Assembly: GCA_964540005.1 (NCBI GenBank)
Contig: CAZILN010000325.1
Coordinates: forward strand, 1-10,490
From: CAZILN01 sp964540005
GTDB lineage: Bacteria > Bacteroidota > Bacteroidia > Bacteroidales > SM23-62
DNA length: 10,490 bases
Direction of reading: 5' to 3'
The notes under the pieces were generated by a model that did no database searches, was not told where the DNA came from, and worked only from the letters and a program-made list of their open reading frames with translations. Positions 1 through 7,220 of this stretch are shown here, in pieces (position 1 is the stretch's first letter; the number at the start of each line of letters is the position of its first letter). The position numbers and the translations under genes were made by a program.

Positions 1-741
1 GTCGGTAAGTTGATCACAAAAGAGGAGATCTATAACGATATCCGGCGGATCTCGGATCGGATCTCCCGGGGGGAAGGGACTCTCGGGAAGCTGATCAATG
101 ATGCGGAACTTTATAATGATTTAAAAAAACTCTTTGCCGATCTGAAAAAGATCTTCATAGATTCATTACAGTTCCGGTGGAATGATTCTGTAAAATACCT
201 GTTGAAAATTATCATCTCCATAATACCGGTAGCTGTAATAGGTGTGTTTTTCAGAGACCGGGTTGAATCATTGTTCACCGGTAATATAGTGATGGTTGGA
301 TGCATGCTTCTCATTACAGCAGGTTTACTTATAGTCTCCGGGTTTGCTGGCTCAGGCAAGAAAGACATTCCGTTCAGCCATGCATTTATTATCGGGATAG
401 CACAGGCCCTGGCTGTTATACCCGGGATCAGCAGGTCAGGTGCCACAATCGCAACCGGACTCCTGCTTGGAAATAAAAAAGAACTTGTGACAAGGTTCTC
501 TTTCCTGATGGTGCTGATTCCAATCATTGCTGCCAATTTCCTTGATCTTCTCTCCGGAGACCTGAACAGCAGCAGTTCTGTAGAAGCAGGTCCGCTTGTT
601 ATCGGTTTCATGGCCGCTTTTTTATCAGGTCTCATTGCCTGCAGGTGGATGATATCCATTGTAAGGAAGGGCAAATTGATCTATTTCGGGATATACTGTC
701 TCATTGCAGGAGGTGCAGCCATTCTTGCCGGATTATTATAA
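1..741 (+). CDS. uppP: Undecaprenyl-diphosphatase (BacA/UppP family), 5' end outside window, with MCE-tail-like N-terminal segment
   Basis: UppP is the membrane enzyme that dephosphorylates undecaprenyl diphosphate to recycle the lipid carrier of cell-wall synthesis. From about base 155 onward the protein aligns with the family from memory: the loop residues QFRWND, helices from about base 196, the active-site loop PGISRSGATI at 421-450, FSFLMVLIPII, and a C-terminal GKLIYFGIYC helix. The frame is open from base 1, so the gene begins upstream; the TTG at base 10 should not be taken as its start. Bases 1-155 are not UppP-like: they encode two GxxGKLI...EIYNDI / GTLGKLI...ELYNDL units as found in the tails of MCE (MlaD-type) proteins. 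The usual N-terminal catalytic motif (E..E in a TEFLPVSSSGH-like stretch) is not in the window. The stop touches the truB start, so the two are probably cotranscribed. The UppP identity is secure; the origin of the N-terminal segment is not. Confidence 0.85.
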   Translation, partial: VGKLITKEEIYNDIRRISDRISRGEGTLGKLINDAELYNDLKKLFADLKKIFIDSLQFRWNDSVKYLLKIIISIIPVAVIGVFFRDRVESLFTGNIVMVGCMLLITAGLLIVSGFAGSGKKDIPFSHAFIIGIAQALAVIPGISRSGATIATGLLLGNKKELVTRFSFLMVLIPIIAANFLDLLSGDLNSSSSVEAGPLVIGFMAAFLSGLIACRWMISIVRKGKLIYFGIYCLIAGGAAILAGLL

Positions 742-1440
742 ATGAACGAAATCAATGCAAATACTGACTTCCAGGAAGGAGTCATAATACCTGTTAATAA
801 GGACTCCGGATGGACCTCCTTCGATGTAGTAAATAAAATCCGCTCATTACTCAGGTACCGGTTCGGTTTTGATAAAATCAAGGTGGGTCATGCCGGTACC
901 CTGGATCCACTCGCCACGGGACTGGTGCTTATCTGCACTGGAAAAGCAACAAGGAAAATACTGGAATTACAGGCAGCCGAAAAAGAGTACCTGGCTGAGA
1001 TCCATTTCGGGGAAACCACTCCGTCCTTTGACCTGGAAACCGGTATAAACGGCCGTTTCCCTGTGGATCATATCAACCGTGAACTGGTAGAAAAAACACT
1101 CCTGTCGTTTACAGGAGAACTGCTGCAGCAACCTCCGGCCTTTTCAGCCAAATGGAAAGACGGTAAAAGAGCCTATGATCTGGCGCGCAAGGGTCAGGAA
1201 CCCAACCTGGATCCGGTAAAGGTTACCATCCGGGAAAATGAATTAATCTCCTTTGATTTGCCTGATATTATTGTCCGGATCGTATGCGGAAAAGGCACCT
1301 ATATAAGATCTTTTGCACACGATCTCGGGAAAGTTCTGAACTCAGGAGCATATCTTAAAAATTTACAACGGACCAGGATAGGCGATTATAAATTGTCGGA
1401 TGCCCTGGCAATTAATGAGTTCAAAGATAAAATAAAATAA
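742..1440 (+). CDS. truB: tRNA pseudouridine(55) synthase TruB
   Basis: TruB isomerises uridine 55 in the T-loop of most tRNAs to pseudouridine. The N-terminal half has the family signature GHAGTLDPLATG at residues 49-60, where Asp55 is the catalytic nucleophile, followed by GKATR and the KEYLAEIHFGETTPSFDLE stretch. The C-terminal half has KRAYDLARKG, the CGKGTYIRSFAHDLG motif, and AYLKNLQRTRIG. The 232-residue length fits the short Bacteroidota form without a full PUA domain. The ATG at 742 follows the uppP stop with no gap, and the first motif (PVNKDSGWTSFDVV) begins at about residue 17, which supports this start. It sits between uppP and queA, the usual Bacteroidota order. Confidence 0.96.
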   Translation: MNEINANTDFQEGVIIPVNKDSGWTSFDVVNKIRSLLRYRFGFDKIKVGHAGTLDPLATGLVLICTGKATRKILELQAAEKEYLAEIHFGETTPSFDLETGINGRFPVDHINRELVEKTLLSFTGELLQQPPAFSAKWKDGKRAYDLARKGQEPNLDPVKVTIRENELISFDLPDIIVRIVCGKGTYIRSFAHDLGKVLNSGAYLKNLQRTRIGDYKLSDALAINEFKDKIK

Positions 1441-1511
1441 TTGTAACAATTCAGAAGTTTTTACGTATAAAGGAACTTGTGTTTATAAATAAGATAAAGC
1501 CGTATTAAATT

Positions 1512-2561
1512 ATGAAGCTCTCGCAATACAAATATGATCTCCCGGAAAATCTGATAGCGAAATATCCATCCCCGAACAGGGACGAATCAAGATTGATGAT
1601 ACTCGACAGGAAAAAAGAAAAGATCGAACACCATGTTTTTAAGGATATACTGAGCTATTTCAATAACCAGGACATCCTGGTCTTTAACAATACCAAGGTA
1701 TTCCCGGCCAGGTTATATGGTAATAAGGAAAAGACAGGTGCTGAAATAGAGGTTTTCCTGCTGCGTGAACTGAACCGTGATCAGAGGCTCTGGGATGTGC
1801 TGGTAGACCCGGCAAGAAAAATCAGGATAGGAAATAAATTATACTTTGGAGAAGATGACCTGCTGGTGGCTGAAGTAATTGATAATACCACTTCAAGGGG
1901 CAGGACACTCAGGTTCCTGTATGACGGTGACTATGAGGATTTCAAAAAAACCCTGTATAATCTTGGGGAGACCCCCCTGCCCAAATTTATACAACGCAAG
2001 GTAGAACCGGAAGATAAAGAAAGGTACCAGACAGTTTATGCCGAACATGAAGGAGCCGTAGCAGCTCCTACGGCTGGTATGCATTTCAGCAAGCAATTAC
2101 TGAAAAGGCTTGAAATTAAGGGTTGTGAATTCTCATACATTACCCTGCATGTCGGCCTTGGGAACTTCAGATCAGTTGACGTTGAAGACCTGACCAAGCA
2201 TAAGATGGATTCTGAACGAATCATCATTTCCGAAGAAGCCACTGAAATTGTAAACGGGGCCAAGGACAGGAAAAATAATATCTGCGCCGTTGGAACAACG
2301 GTAATGCGGACACTGGAAAGTTCGGTTTCAACTGACGGTTACCTGAAACCATTTGACGGATGGACAAACAAATTCATTTTCCCTCCCTACAACTTTAAGA
2401 TCCCGACGATGATGATCTCAAATTTCCATTTACCCCTGTCCACTCTTCTTATGATGGTTTCGGCCTTTGCCGGTTATGATTTCCTTATGGAATCCTATCA
2501 GAAAGCAATTAAGGATAAATACAGGTTTGGCACATACGGCGATGCCATGCTCATTATTTAG
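1512..2561 (+). CDS. queA: S-adenosylmethionine:tRNA ribosyltransferase-isomerase QueA
   Basis: QueA transfers and isomerises the ribosyl part of S-adenosylmethionine onto preQ1-modified tRNA to form epoxyqueuosine at the wobble base of GUN anticodons. The whole family pattern is present: the N-terminal YDLPENLIAKYP, DILVFNNTKVFPARL, GETPLPKFI, GAVAAPTAGMHF (residues 181-192), ITLHVGLGNF, AVGTTVMRTLES, TNKFIFPPYNFK, ISNFHLPLSTLLMM, and a C-terminal YRFGTYGDAM. The 349-residue length is normal. A 71-base gap separates it from truB, so it may have its own promoter, but I see no convincing -33/-7 pair there. It is functionally linked to the tRNA-Asn(GTT) gene downstream, because GUU anticodons are queuosine substrates; that is family knowledge, not proof of a regulatory link. 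Confidence 0.97.
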   Translation: MKLSQYKYDLPENLIAKYPSPNRDESRLMILDRKKEKIEHHVFKDILSYFNNQDILVFNNTKVFPARLYGNKEKTGAEIEVFLLRELNRDQRLWDVLVDPARKIRIGNKLYFGEDDLLVAEVIDNTTSRGRTLRFLYDGDYEDFKKTLYNLGETPLPKFIQRKVEPEDKERYQTVYAEHEGAVAAPTAGMHFSKQLLKRLEIKGCEFSYITLHVGLGNFRSVDVEDLTKHKMDSERIIISEEATEIVNGAKDRKNNICAVGTTVMRTLESSVSTDGYLKPFDGWTNKFIFPPYNFKIPTMMISNFHLPLSTLLMMVSAFAGYDFLMESYQKAIKDKYRFGTYGDAMLII

Positions 2562-2566
2562 TGTAA

Positions 2567-2607
2567 CTTGTGAACCTGGAACTTCTTTTCTTGTGAACCT
2601 GGAACTT
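2567..2607 (+). repeat. Intergenic tandem direct repeat, 18 bases twice
   Basis: CTTGTGAACCTGGAACTT occurs exactly at 2567-2584 and again at 2590-2607, a 23-base period with a five-base spacer. Degenerate echoes follow (TTGTACTT at 2607-2623, and GCAAACTT). The array fills the gap between queA and the GH3 gene. Its role is unknown. It resembles low-complexity 'ACTTG-GAAC' intergenic repeats that I recall from Bacteroidota genomes. Confidence 0.85.
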
Positions 2608-2643
2608 TGTACTTTTGTACTTGCAAACTTCAGAGCTTAGTTT

Positions 2644-4164
2644 ATGGCCATTCTCAATTCAATAATTAACTGGCTGAACATTAAAAGGATGCACCAGATC
2701 GATCTGTTCAGGAAGTATCCCTTCGATGTTCAGAGAGAGACCCTGTTTAAATTAGTGGATACAGCCAGGGATACGGAGTTCGGGATAAAATATGGTTTCA
2801 CGGATATTGAATCAATTGAGGATTTTCAAAAACAGGTTCCACTCAGCACCTACGATCAGACCAGGGAGTATATAAACCGCCTGAGAGACGGCGAAATGAA
2901 CCTGCTATGGCCGGGAGAAATAAAATGGTTTGCCAAATCATCGGGGACAACCAGTGACAAGAGTAAATTCATACCTGTCAGCACTGAATCGCTTGAAGAA
3001 TGCCATTTCAGGGGAGGTAAGGATGTTCTCGCTATTTATGCCAATAACAATCCTGGCAACCGTATGCTAAGCGGCAAGGGACTTACTCTTGGCGGCAGCC
3101 ACCAGATCAACAACTTCTCCACCAAATCCTATTATGGGGATCTTTCTGCCATACTGATTGAAAACCTGCCCTTCTGGGCCCACTTCATACGCACACCCAG
3201 CCAGGAAGTGGCCCTTATGGATGAATGGGAAAAGAAACTTGAAAGCATCACCAAAGAAACCATAAAGGAGAATGTAACCAATCTGGCAGGAGTACCCTCA
3301 TGGAACCTAGTTCTTATAAAATACATTCTTGATTACACCGGGAAGAAAAGCCTGCTCGAGGTATGGCCGAACCTTGAACTTTTCATACACGGCGGAGTAT
3401 GCTTTACACCATACCGTGAACAGTTCAATAAGCTGATCCCTTCAGAAAATATGCACTACCTTGAAGTATACAATGCTTCGGAAGGATTTTTTGCCATACA
3501 GGATGACCCTTCTACTGATGATATGCTGCTGATGCTTGATTATGGAGTTTTTTATGAATTCATCCCTTTATCTGATTTTCATAAACCGGATCCTTTGGTC
3601 CTGACCATTGACCAGGTAAAGCCACATACCAATTATGCCATAGTTATATCTACCAATACAGGGCTCTGGCGCTATATTATCGGTGATACCATTATTTTTA
3701 CCTCTACTTACCCGCATAAAATCAAAATCTCCGGCAGGACCAAACACTACATGAATGCATTCGGGGAGGAAGTCATAATTGATAATGCAGAAAATGCTCT
3801 GCATATTGCCTGTGAAAAATCCGGGGCCCTTATAAGTGAATACACTGCTGCCCCGATCTATATGGGAGATGATGCCAAGGGGGCTCACGAATGGCTGATA
3901 GAATTCGAGAAACAACCGGATGACCTGGGATACTTTACCCGCATCCTGGACAATGCTTTATGTTCGGTCAACTCTGATTATGAAGCTAAGAGGTACAAAA
4001 ACATCACCCTTGAAATGCCGACAGTAAGGAGTGTGAAAAACGGCAGTTTTTATGCATGGCTGGCAAAAAAAGGCAAACTGGGAGGACAGAATAAGGTGCC
4101 CCGTTTGACAAATGACCGGATACTGGTAAATGAAATTAATGAAATACAGAACGAACTCAGCTGA
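2644..4164 (+). CDS. GH3 family acyl-adenylate/acyl-amide-forming enzyme
   Basis: This is a member of the GH3 (auxin-responsive promoter) family, part of the ANL adenylate-forming superfamily. Plant members adenylate a carboxylic acid and join it to an amino acid; the substrate of the bacterial forms is not established. Visible motifs in order are the ATP-binding loop SSGTTSDKSKFIP (Ser99 onward), the GGVCFTPY stretch, the adenine-contacting YNASEG (Tyr276-Gly281), and IIGDTIIF (Gly347, Asp348) followed by KISGRTKHYMNAFGEEV, the hinge leading to the C-terminal lid. The length of 506 residues is normal for the family. There is no signal peptide, so it is cytosolic. Its stop overlaps the next gene's start by one base (TGATG), so the secreted hypothetical protein is probably translated from the same mRNA. 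Family assignment is firm; a natural substrate cannot be read from the sequence. Confidence 0.93.
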   Translation: MAILNSIINWLNIKRMHQIDLFRKYPFDVQRETLFKLVDTARDTEFGIKYGFTDIESIEDFQKQVPLSTYDQTREYINRLRDGEMNLLWPGEIKWFAKSSGTTSDKSKFIPVSTESLEECHFRGGKDVLAIYANNNPGNRMLSGKGLTLGGSHQINNFSTKSYYGDLSAILIENLPFWAHFIRTPSQEVALMDEWEKKLESITKETIKENVTNLAGVPSWNLVLIKYILDYTGKKSLLEVWPNLELFIHGGVCFTPYREQFNKLIPSENMHYLEVYNASEGFFAIQDDPSTDDMLLMLDYGVFYEFIPLSDFHKPDPLVLTIDQVKPHTNYAIVISTNTGLWRYIIGDTIIFTSTYPHKIKISGRTKHYMNAFGEEVIIDNAENALHIACEKSGALISEYTAAPIYMGDDAKGAHEWLIEFEKQPDDLGYFTRILDNALCSVNSDYEAKRYKNITLEMPTVRSVKNGSFYAWLAKKGKLGGQNKVPRLTNDRILVNEINEIQNELS

Positions 4165-4952
4165 TGATCCTCAATATACTTATTCTCCTTATCCTTCAGA
4201 TACACCCGTTTATGCTGCAGGATAAATATGAGCTTGTAAAAGAACTAAAGGTCAATGGACAGCAGCACTATTCGGATCCCCTGGGAAATATTTACATAAT
4301 TCATTCTAATGAGATCAGCCGGTATAACCGGCAGTACAAAAATGTTGCCCGTTACTCCAATGCTTACCTCGGACAGCCTGCCAGCCTGGATATCTCAGAT
4401 CCCTTGCGCCTGCTGGTTTTCTACAAAGACGATAATCAACTTCTCTGGCTCGATAATTTTCTGACCGAACTGGGAAGCCCGGTCAGGCTCGATGAAATGG
4501 GGTATGAGCAGGTTGAACTGGTTTGCTGCTCCAGCCAGGGGGGATTCTGGATATACAACAGCCTGACTGACCAGATTCACTCATTTGATGCCAGCCTGAA
4601 CCTGGTACACGAAAGCATCAGCCTGAGGCCATTGCTTGAAAGTTCAGACCGGCCGCTCTTCATGAAAGAAAAAAACCGGAACATCTATGTAAGTTACCAG
4701 TCTACGGGGATCCTTGTTTTCGACCATTTTGGCAATTATCAGAAGACTTTCCCCTTAACCGGGATTTCACGGTTCCAGGTCACAGATAAATACATATTTT
4801 ATATGAAAGAAGCAACATTTTACAGCTTCAGCCTGAGCGATGGAACTAAAGCTGAAATTGAATTGCCCCATGAGCAGAAACCGGAATTTGCAGAATTACA
4901 GGCCGGACTGCTGTATTTATATTTTAAAACCAGGGTCACGATATTCCGATAA
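4164..4952 (+). CDS. Secreted or membrane-anchored hypothetical protein, beta-propeller-like
   Basis: I do not recognise a named family. The first 18 residues are almost entirely hydrophobic (MILNILILLILQI), consistent with a signal peptide or N-terminal anchor, although no lysine or arginine precedes the stretch. The rest is rich in short beta-strand patterns with turn motifs such as DPLGNIYII, GGFWIYNSL, QIHSFDASL, STGILVFDHFGNY and DKYIFYMKE, roughly one every 40-50 residues. That spacing resembles blades of a propeller such as the YncE/NHL type, which is inference. The start overlaps the GH3 stop by one base, so the pair is translationally coupled. A deoxynucleoside kinase follows after about 105 bases. 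In my recollection this GH3-hypothetical-kinase order recurs in Bacteroidota, but I could not check it. Confidence 0.75.
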   Translation: MILNILILLILQIHPFMLQDKYELVKELKVNGQQHYSDPLGNIYIIHSNEISRYNRQYKNVARYSNAYLGQPASLDISDPLRLLVFYKDDNQLLWLDNFLTELGSPVRLDEMGYEQVELVCCSSQGGFWIYNSLTDQIHSFDASLNLVHESISLRPLLESSDRPLFMKEKNRNIYVSYQSTGILVFDHFGNYQKTFPLTGISRFQVTDKYIFYMKEATFYSFSLSDGTKAEIELPHEQKPEFAELQAGLLYLYFKTRVTIFR

Positions 4953-5057
4953 AATCAAAAGAACTGTGCCGGGATTATACAATTTATGTACGATCAGGTG
5001 TGCTGAAAAAAATATTTTGTACATTAGTAACTGTCCAATTCATTAAATAATTCCATT

Positions 5058-5672
5058 ATGCATATCGCGGTCGCAGGCAACATCGGATCAGGGAAGACCA
5101 CCTTAACAAGTTTACTTGCAAAGCATTATAAATGGCAACCTAACTATGAAGATGTGGATGATAATCCTTATCTGAATGATTTTTATCAGGACATGCAGCG
5201 CTGGTCCTTTAACCTGCAGATATATTTCCTGAACAGCCGCTTCAACACCATACTGGAAATTCAGAAAGCCGGACAGGATGTGATCCAGGACAGGACCATC
5301 TATGAAGATGCTTACATCTTTGCCCCCAATCTGCATTCCATGGGACTCATGTCTACCCGCGATTTCGAAAATTACTTCACTCTGTTTAACCTGGTCAGTT
5401 CATTAATTGACCCGCCCAACCTCATCATTTATCTCAGGGCCACTATCCCTACCCTGGTAAACCAGATACAGAAGCGGGGCCGTAAATATGAAAGCAGTAT
5501 CCGGCTGGATTACCTGAAAAGACTTAATGAGCGTTACGAAGCCTGGATTGAGTCCTATAATCTCGGTCCGCTCCTGGTAGTGGATGCCGATAATTACAAC
5601 TTCCCGGATAGCACAGAAGATTTAAATGTGGCAATTGACAAGATCAACGCAGAATTGCACGGCCTGTTTTAG
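5058..5672 (+). CDS. Deoxynucleoside kinase
   Basis: This cytosolic salvage enzyme phosphorylates deoxynucleosides to their 5'-monophosphates using ATP. The P-loop is GNIGSGKTT at residues 7-15. The substrate-binding segment EDVDDNPYLNDFY starts at Glu31, the likely general base. FNLQIYFLNSRF follows, then QDRTIYEDAYIF at residues 77-88 (the DRS-type motif, here DRT), and a lid with arginines in QKRGRKYE. The 204-residue length matches the dCK/dGK-like bacterial group. Which base it prefers cannot be told from these motifs. The ATG at 5058 places the P-loop at the extreme N-terminus, as expected. It converges on the PfkB-type kinase, whose stop lies 39 bases away; no clear terminator hairpin separates them. 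Confidence 0.93.
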   Translation: MHIAVAGNIGSGKTTLTSLLAKHYKWQPNYEDVDDNPYLNDFYQDMQRWSFNLQIYFLNSRFNTILEIQKAGQDVIQDRTIYEDAYIFAPNLHSMGLMSTRDFENYFTLFNLVSSLIDPPNLIIYLRATIPTLVNQIQKRGRKYESSIRLDYLKRLNERYEAWIESYNLGPLLVVDADNYNFPDSTEDLNVAIDKINAELHGLF

Positions 5673-5711
5673 TCATCTTGTTTTAGCCGGCTTTGTTTGT
5701 TCGCGGATTGT

Positions 5712-6695
5712 TCAGGAGGCACAAATCCTTTTCACCTTTTCCTTCACCTCTCCCCATTGCTGGTCACTCAGTTTGGCCCCGATGATCTCTGTAACAGTGC
5801 CTCCCAGCAGGGCACCAAGCTCCCCGCATTTCTTCAGGTTCTGGTCACGGCATAAGCCATACAGGAAACCAGCTGCATAAAGATCCCCGGCACCCGTGGT
5901 ATCAACCGCTCTGGCATCAATGATCCCGATTTCATGCTCCTCATTTCCTGATTTGATCCTGGACCCTTTCCTGCCCAGTTTGATAACAGCAATATCTGCC
6001 AGTTCAGCAAGTTCAGGGAGTGCCTCTTCAGCAGTTTTTCCAGTAAGTGATTCTGCTTCGCTTTCATTGGCCAGCAGTATATCCACATACTCACTGATCA
6101 TCCCGGTAAGGAATTTTTTATTCTCACCGACCACATTATAACTGGCCAGATCCAGTGCAACGGTAAGATTATGTGATTTAGCCAGCCGTAGTGCCTTTTC
6201 AAATAATATCCTGTTCTGTACCAGGTAGCCTTCAATATAAAAATAATTATACCCCTCATACATGTCAGAGTCAATATCCTCTTCATGCAGGTCAACCGCT
6301 GCTCCGAGAAAAGTGGCAAAGGTCCTTTCTGAATCCGTACTTATAAGGGCAATGGAACGGCCGGTTTCCTCAAGATCGTGAAAAAGCAGGGGTGTTATCC
6401 TGCTCTCTTCCAGATCACTTTTAAAGAATTCCCCGATGCTGTCCTTCCCGATCTTGCCAACAAACCCGGTTTCGATGCCCAGGTTTGCAAGGCCGTGTAT
6501 GGTATTGGCGGCCGATCCGCCCGATGATTGTTTTCGTTCCAGCCCGAGAGTCCCGGCCAGCAATCTGTTGGAGAACTCTTTGGAGACCAGTTGCATGCTG
6601 CCTTTTGGCAGGGAAAATTCCTTAAGGATGTTATCGTCTTTCAGTCGGGTCATCACATCGACCAGGGCGTTGCCCATACCTAATACTCTGTTCAT
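5712..6695 (-). CDS. PfkB family kinase, adenosine-kinase-like
   Basis: This is a ribokinase-fold (PfkB) sugar or nucleoside kinase. The N-terminal substrate signature GGSAANTIHGLANLG and GFVGKIGKD is present, and the C-terminal DTTGAGDLYAAGF carries the anion-hole glycines and the catalytic base Asp271. The opening MNRVLGMGNALVDV is the pattern seen in adenosine kinase and related PfkB proteins, and 327 residues is normal. Phosphorylation of adenosine or a related nucleoside is the best guess, but PfkB specificity is hard to read and a sugar substrate remains possible. It is the only minus-strand core gene here and is transcribed away from the tRNA-Asn gene; a -7 box lies upstream at 6718-6725. 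Confidence 0.9.
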   Translation of the reverse strand: MNRVLGMGNALVDVMTRLKDDNILKEFSLPKGSMQLVSKEFSNRLLAGTLGLERKQSSGGSAANTIHGLANLGIETGFVGKIGKDSIGEFFKSDLEESRITPLLFHDLEETGRSIALISTDSERTFATFLGAAVDLHEEDIDSDMYEGYNYFYIEGYLVQNRILFEKALRLAKSHNLTVALDLASYNVVGENKKFLTGMISEYVDILLANESEAESLTGKTAEEALPELAELADIAVIKLGRKGSRIKSGNEEHEIGIIDARAVDTTGAGDLYAAGFLYGLCRDQNLKKCGELGALLGGTVTEIIGAKLSDQQWGEVKEKVKRICAS

Positions 6696-6717
6696 ACTGT
6701 ATGCTTAAAATAAAGTA

Positions 6718-6725
6718 CAAATATA
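6718..6725 (-). promoter_or_regulatory. Candidate Bacteroides-type -7 box for the PfkB gene
   Basis: On the minus strand this reads TATATTTG, an exact match to the Bacteroides -7 consensus TAnnTTTG, 22 bases before the start codon. No TTG sits at the usual distance upstream. Instead that stretch holds an inverted repeat, GGATAA/TTATCC at 6728-6733 and 6740-6745 with a six-base loop, which could be an activator or repressor site. Confidence 0.5.
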
Positions 6726-6786
6726 TTGGATAATTCATTTTATCCTATTATTTTCGCAGGGCAAAATTTCAAAGCTTAAAATACAC

Positions 6787-6860
6787 TCCTCAGTAGCTCA
6801 GCTGGTTAGAGCATCTGACTGTTAATCAGAGGGTCGTTGGTTCGAGTCCAACCTGGGGAG
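6787..6860 (+). tRNA. tRNA-Asn (anticodon GTT)
   Basis: The cloverleaf closes fully: acceptor stem 6787-6793 with 6853-6859 (one T-G wobble), D-stem GCTC/GAGC at 6796-6799 and 6809-6812, anticodon stem TCTGA/TCAGA at 6814-6818 and 6826-6830, and T-stem GTTGG/CCAAC at 6836-6840 and 6848-6852. The anticodon GTT is at 6821-6823 and the discriminator base is G6860. The terminal CCA is not encoded. A strong terminator follows. The 3' half is duplicated at 10271-10312. Confidence 0.98.
6815..6856 (+). repeat. Possible left attachment-like copy (tRNA-Asn 3' half)
   Basis: This stretch, from the anticodon stem to the acceptor stem, matches 10271-10312 in the same orientation at 34 of 42 positions without gaps (offset 3,456 bases). 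The core GTTAATCAGA and the stretch TTGGTTCG are identical. Direct repeats of a tRNA 3' half flanking foreign DNA are the usual trace of site-specific integration. Confidence 0.6.
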
Positions 6861-6866
6861 CCCCAT

Positions 6867-7007
6867 CTAACTGGTCCCGATTCTTCGGGACCTTTTTTTT
6901 ACCCCCAGTTCAGAGTTCCCATTAATCCTGGAAAGCAGCTCCAGAAATTCATTCACTTTTGCGGTTCGATACTTTTCACCGTCAAAAACCAATTTTGTCG
7001 GGAACAT
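6867..7007 (-). pseudogene. Remnant of the C-terminal end of a Bacteroidota site-specific recombinase (tentative)
   Basis: Read on the minus strand from the ATG at 7007, 46 codons run to a TAG at 6867-6869, just outside the tRNA. The residues FPTKLVFDGEKYRT, then AKVNEFLELLSRIN, resemble the short tail that closes many Bacteroidota serine-recombinase/resolvase-like proteins (pattern FPxxLxFDxxxYRTxxVNxxxxLI). An in-frame stop lies directly before the ATG, and the upstream reading frames are all broken, so nothing of a catalytic or zinc-ribbon part remains. The final residues are read through the tRNA terminator, as often happens when an element's last gene abuts its attachment site. Family recognition is from memory of the tail pattern and is only moderately sure; chance is possible in so short a piece. 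Confidence 0.4.
6873..6900 (+). terminator. Intrinsic terminator of tRNA-Asn
   Basis: The stem GGTCCCGA (6873-6880) pairs perfectly with TCGGGACC (6885-6892) across the loop TTCT and is followed by eight T residues (6893-6900). It lies 12 bases after the tRNA end. Confidence 0.95.
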
Positions 7008-7220
7008 CTAGTTTTTTTAAATGTGATAAAACGATATCACTTGTAGCACCAAAATCCATATACTATCCTCCAATTTTCTTAAACGGTATAGCAAGGCTGA
7101 GGGACATGCAATGCATGAACAACAGTTCAATATGAAAATCAAATTTTAATTTAGAATATTTCTATACATATGACCGTACATTATCTAATAATCACAATTT
7201 TTCATCATTCAATCAGTAAA

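Noticed and set aside
10..12. TTG as the start codon of the first gene
   Set aside because: The frame is open to base 1 and the GKLI motif of the first MCE-like unit straddles this codon, so it is an internal leucine of a gene that begins upstream.
2054..2075. Perfect inverted repeat AGCCGTAG/CTACGGCT
   Set aside because: It lies inside queA and encodes the invariant GAVAAPTAG residues. No T run follows, so it is best seen as a codon-choice accident.
4840..5046. 68-codon plus-strand frame overlapping the end of the secreted hypothetical gene
   Set aside because: Most of it is a shifted reading of the upstream gene; the residues show no family pattern and its tail covers an AT-rich spacer.
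5673..5711. Bidirectional terminator between the convergent kinase genes
   Set aside because: Only a short AGCCGGCT palindrome without a loop or T tract is present, which is too weak to call.
6837..7046. 69-codon plus-strand frame starting inside the tRNA
   Set aside because: It begins in the tRNA T-arm and runs through the terminator; this is a typical tRNA-shadow frame.
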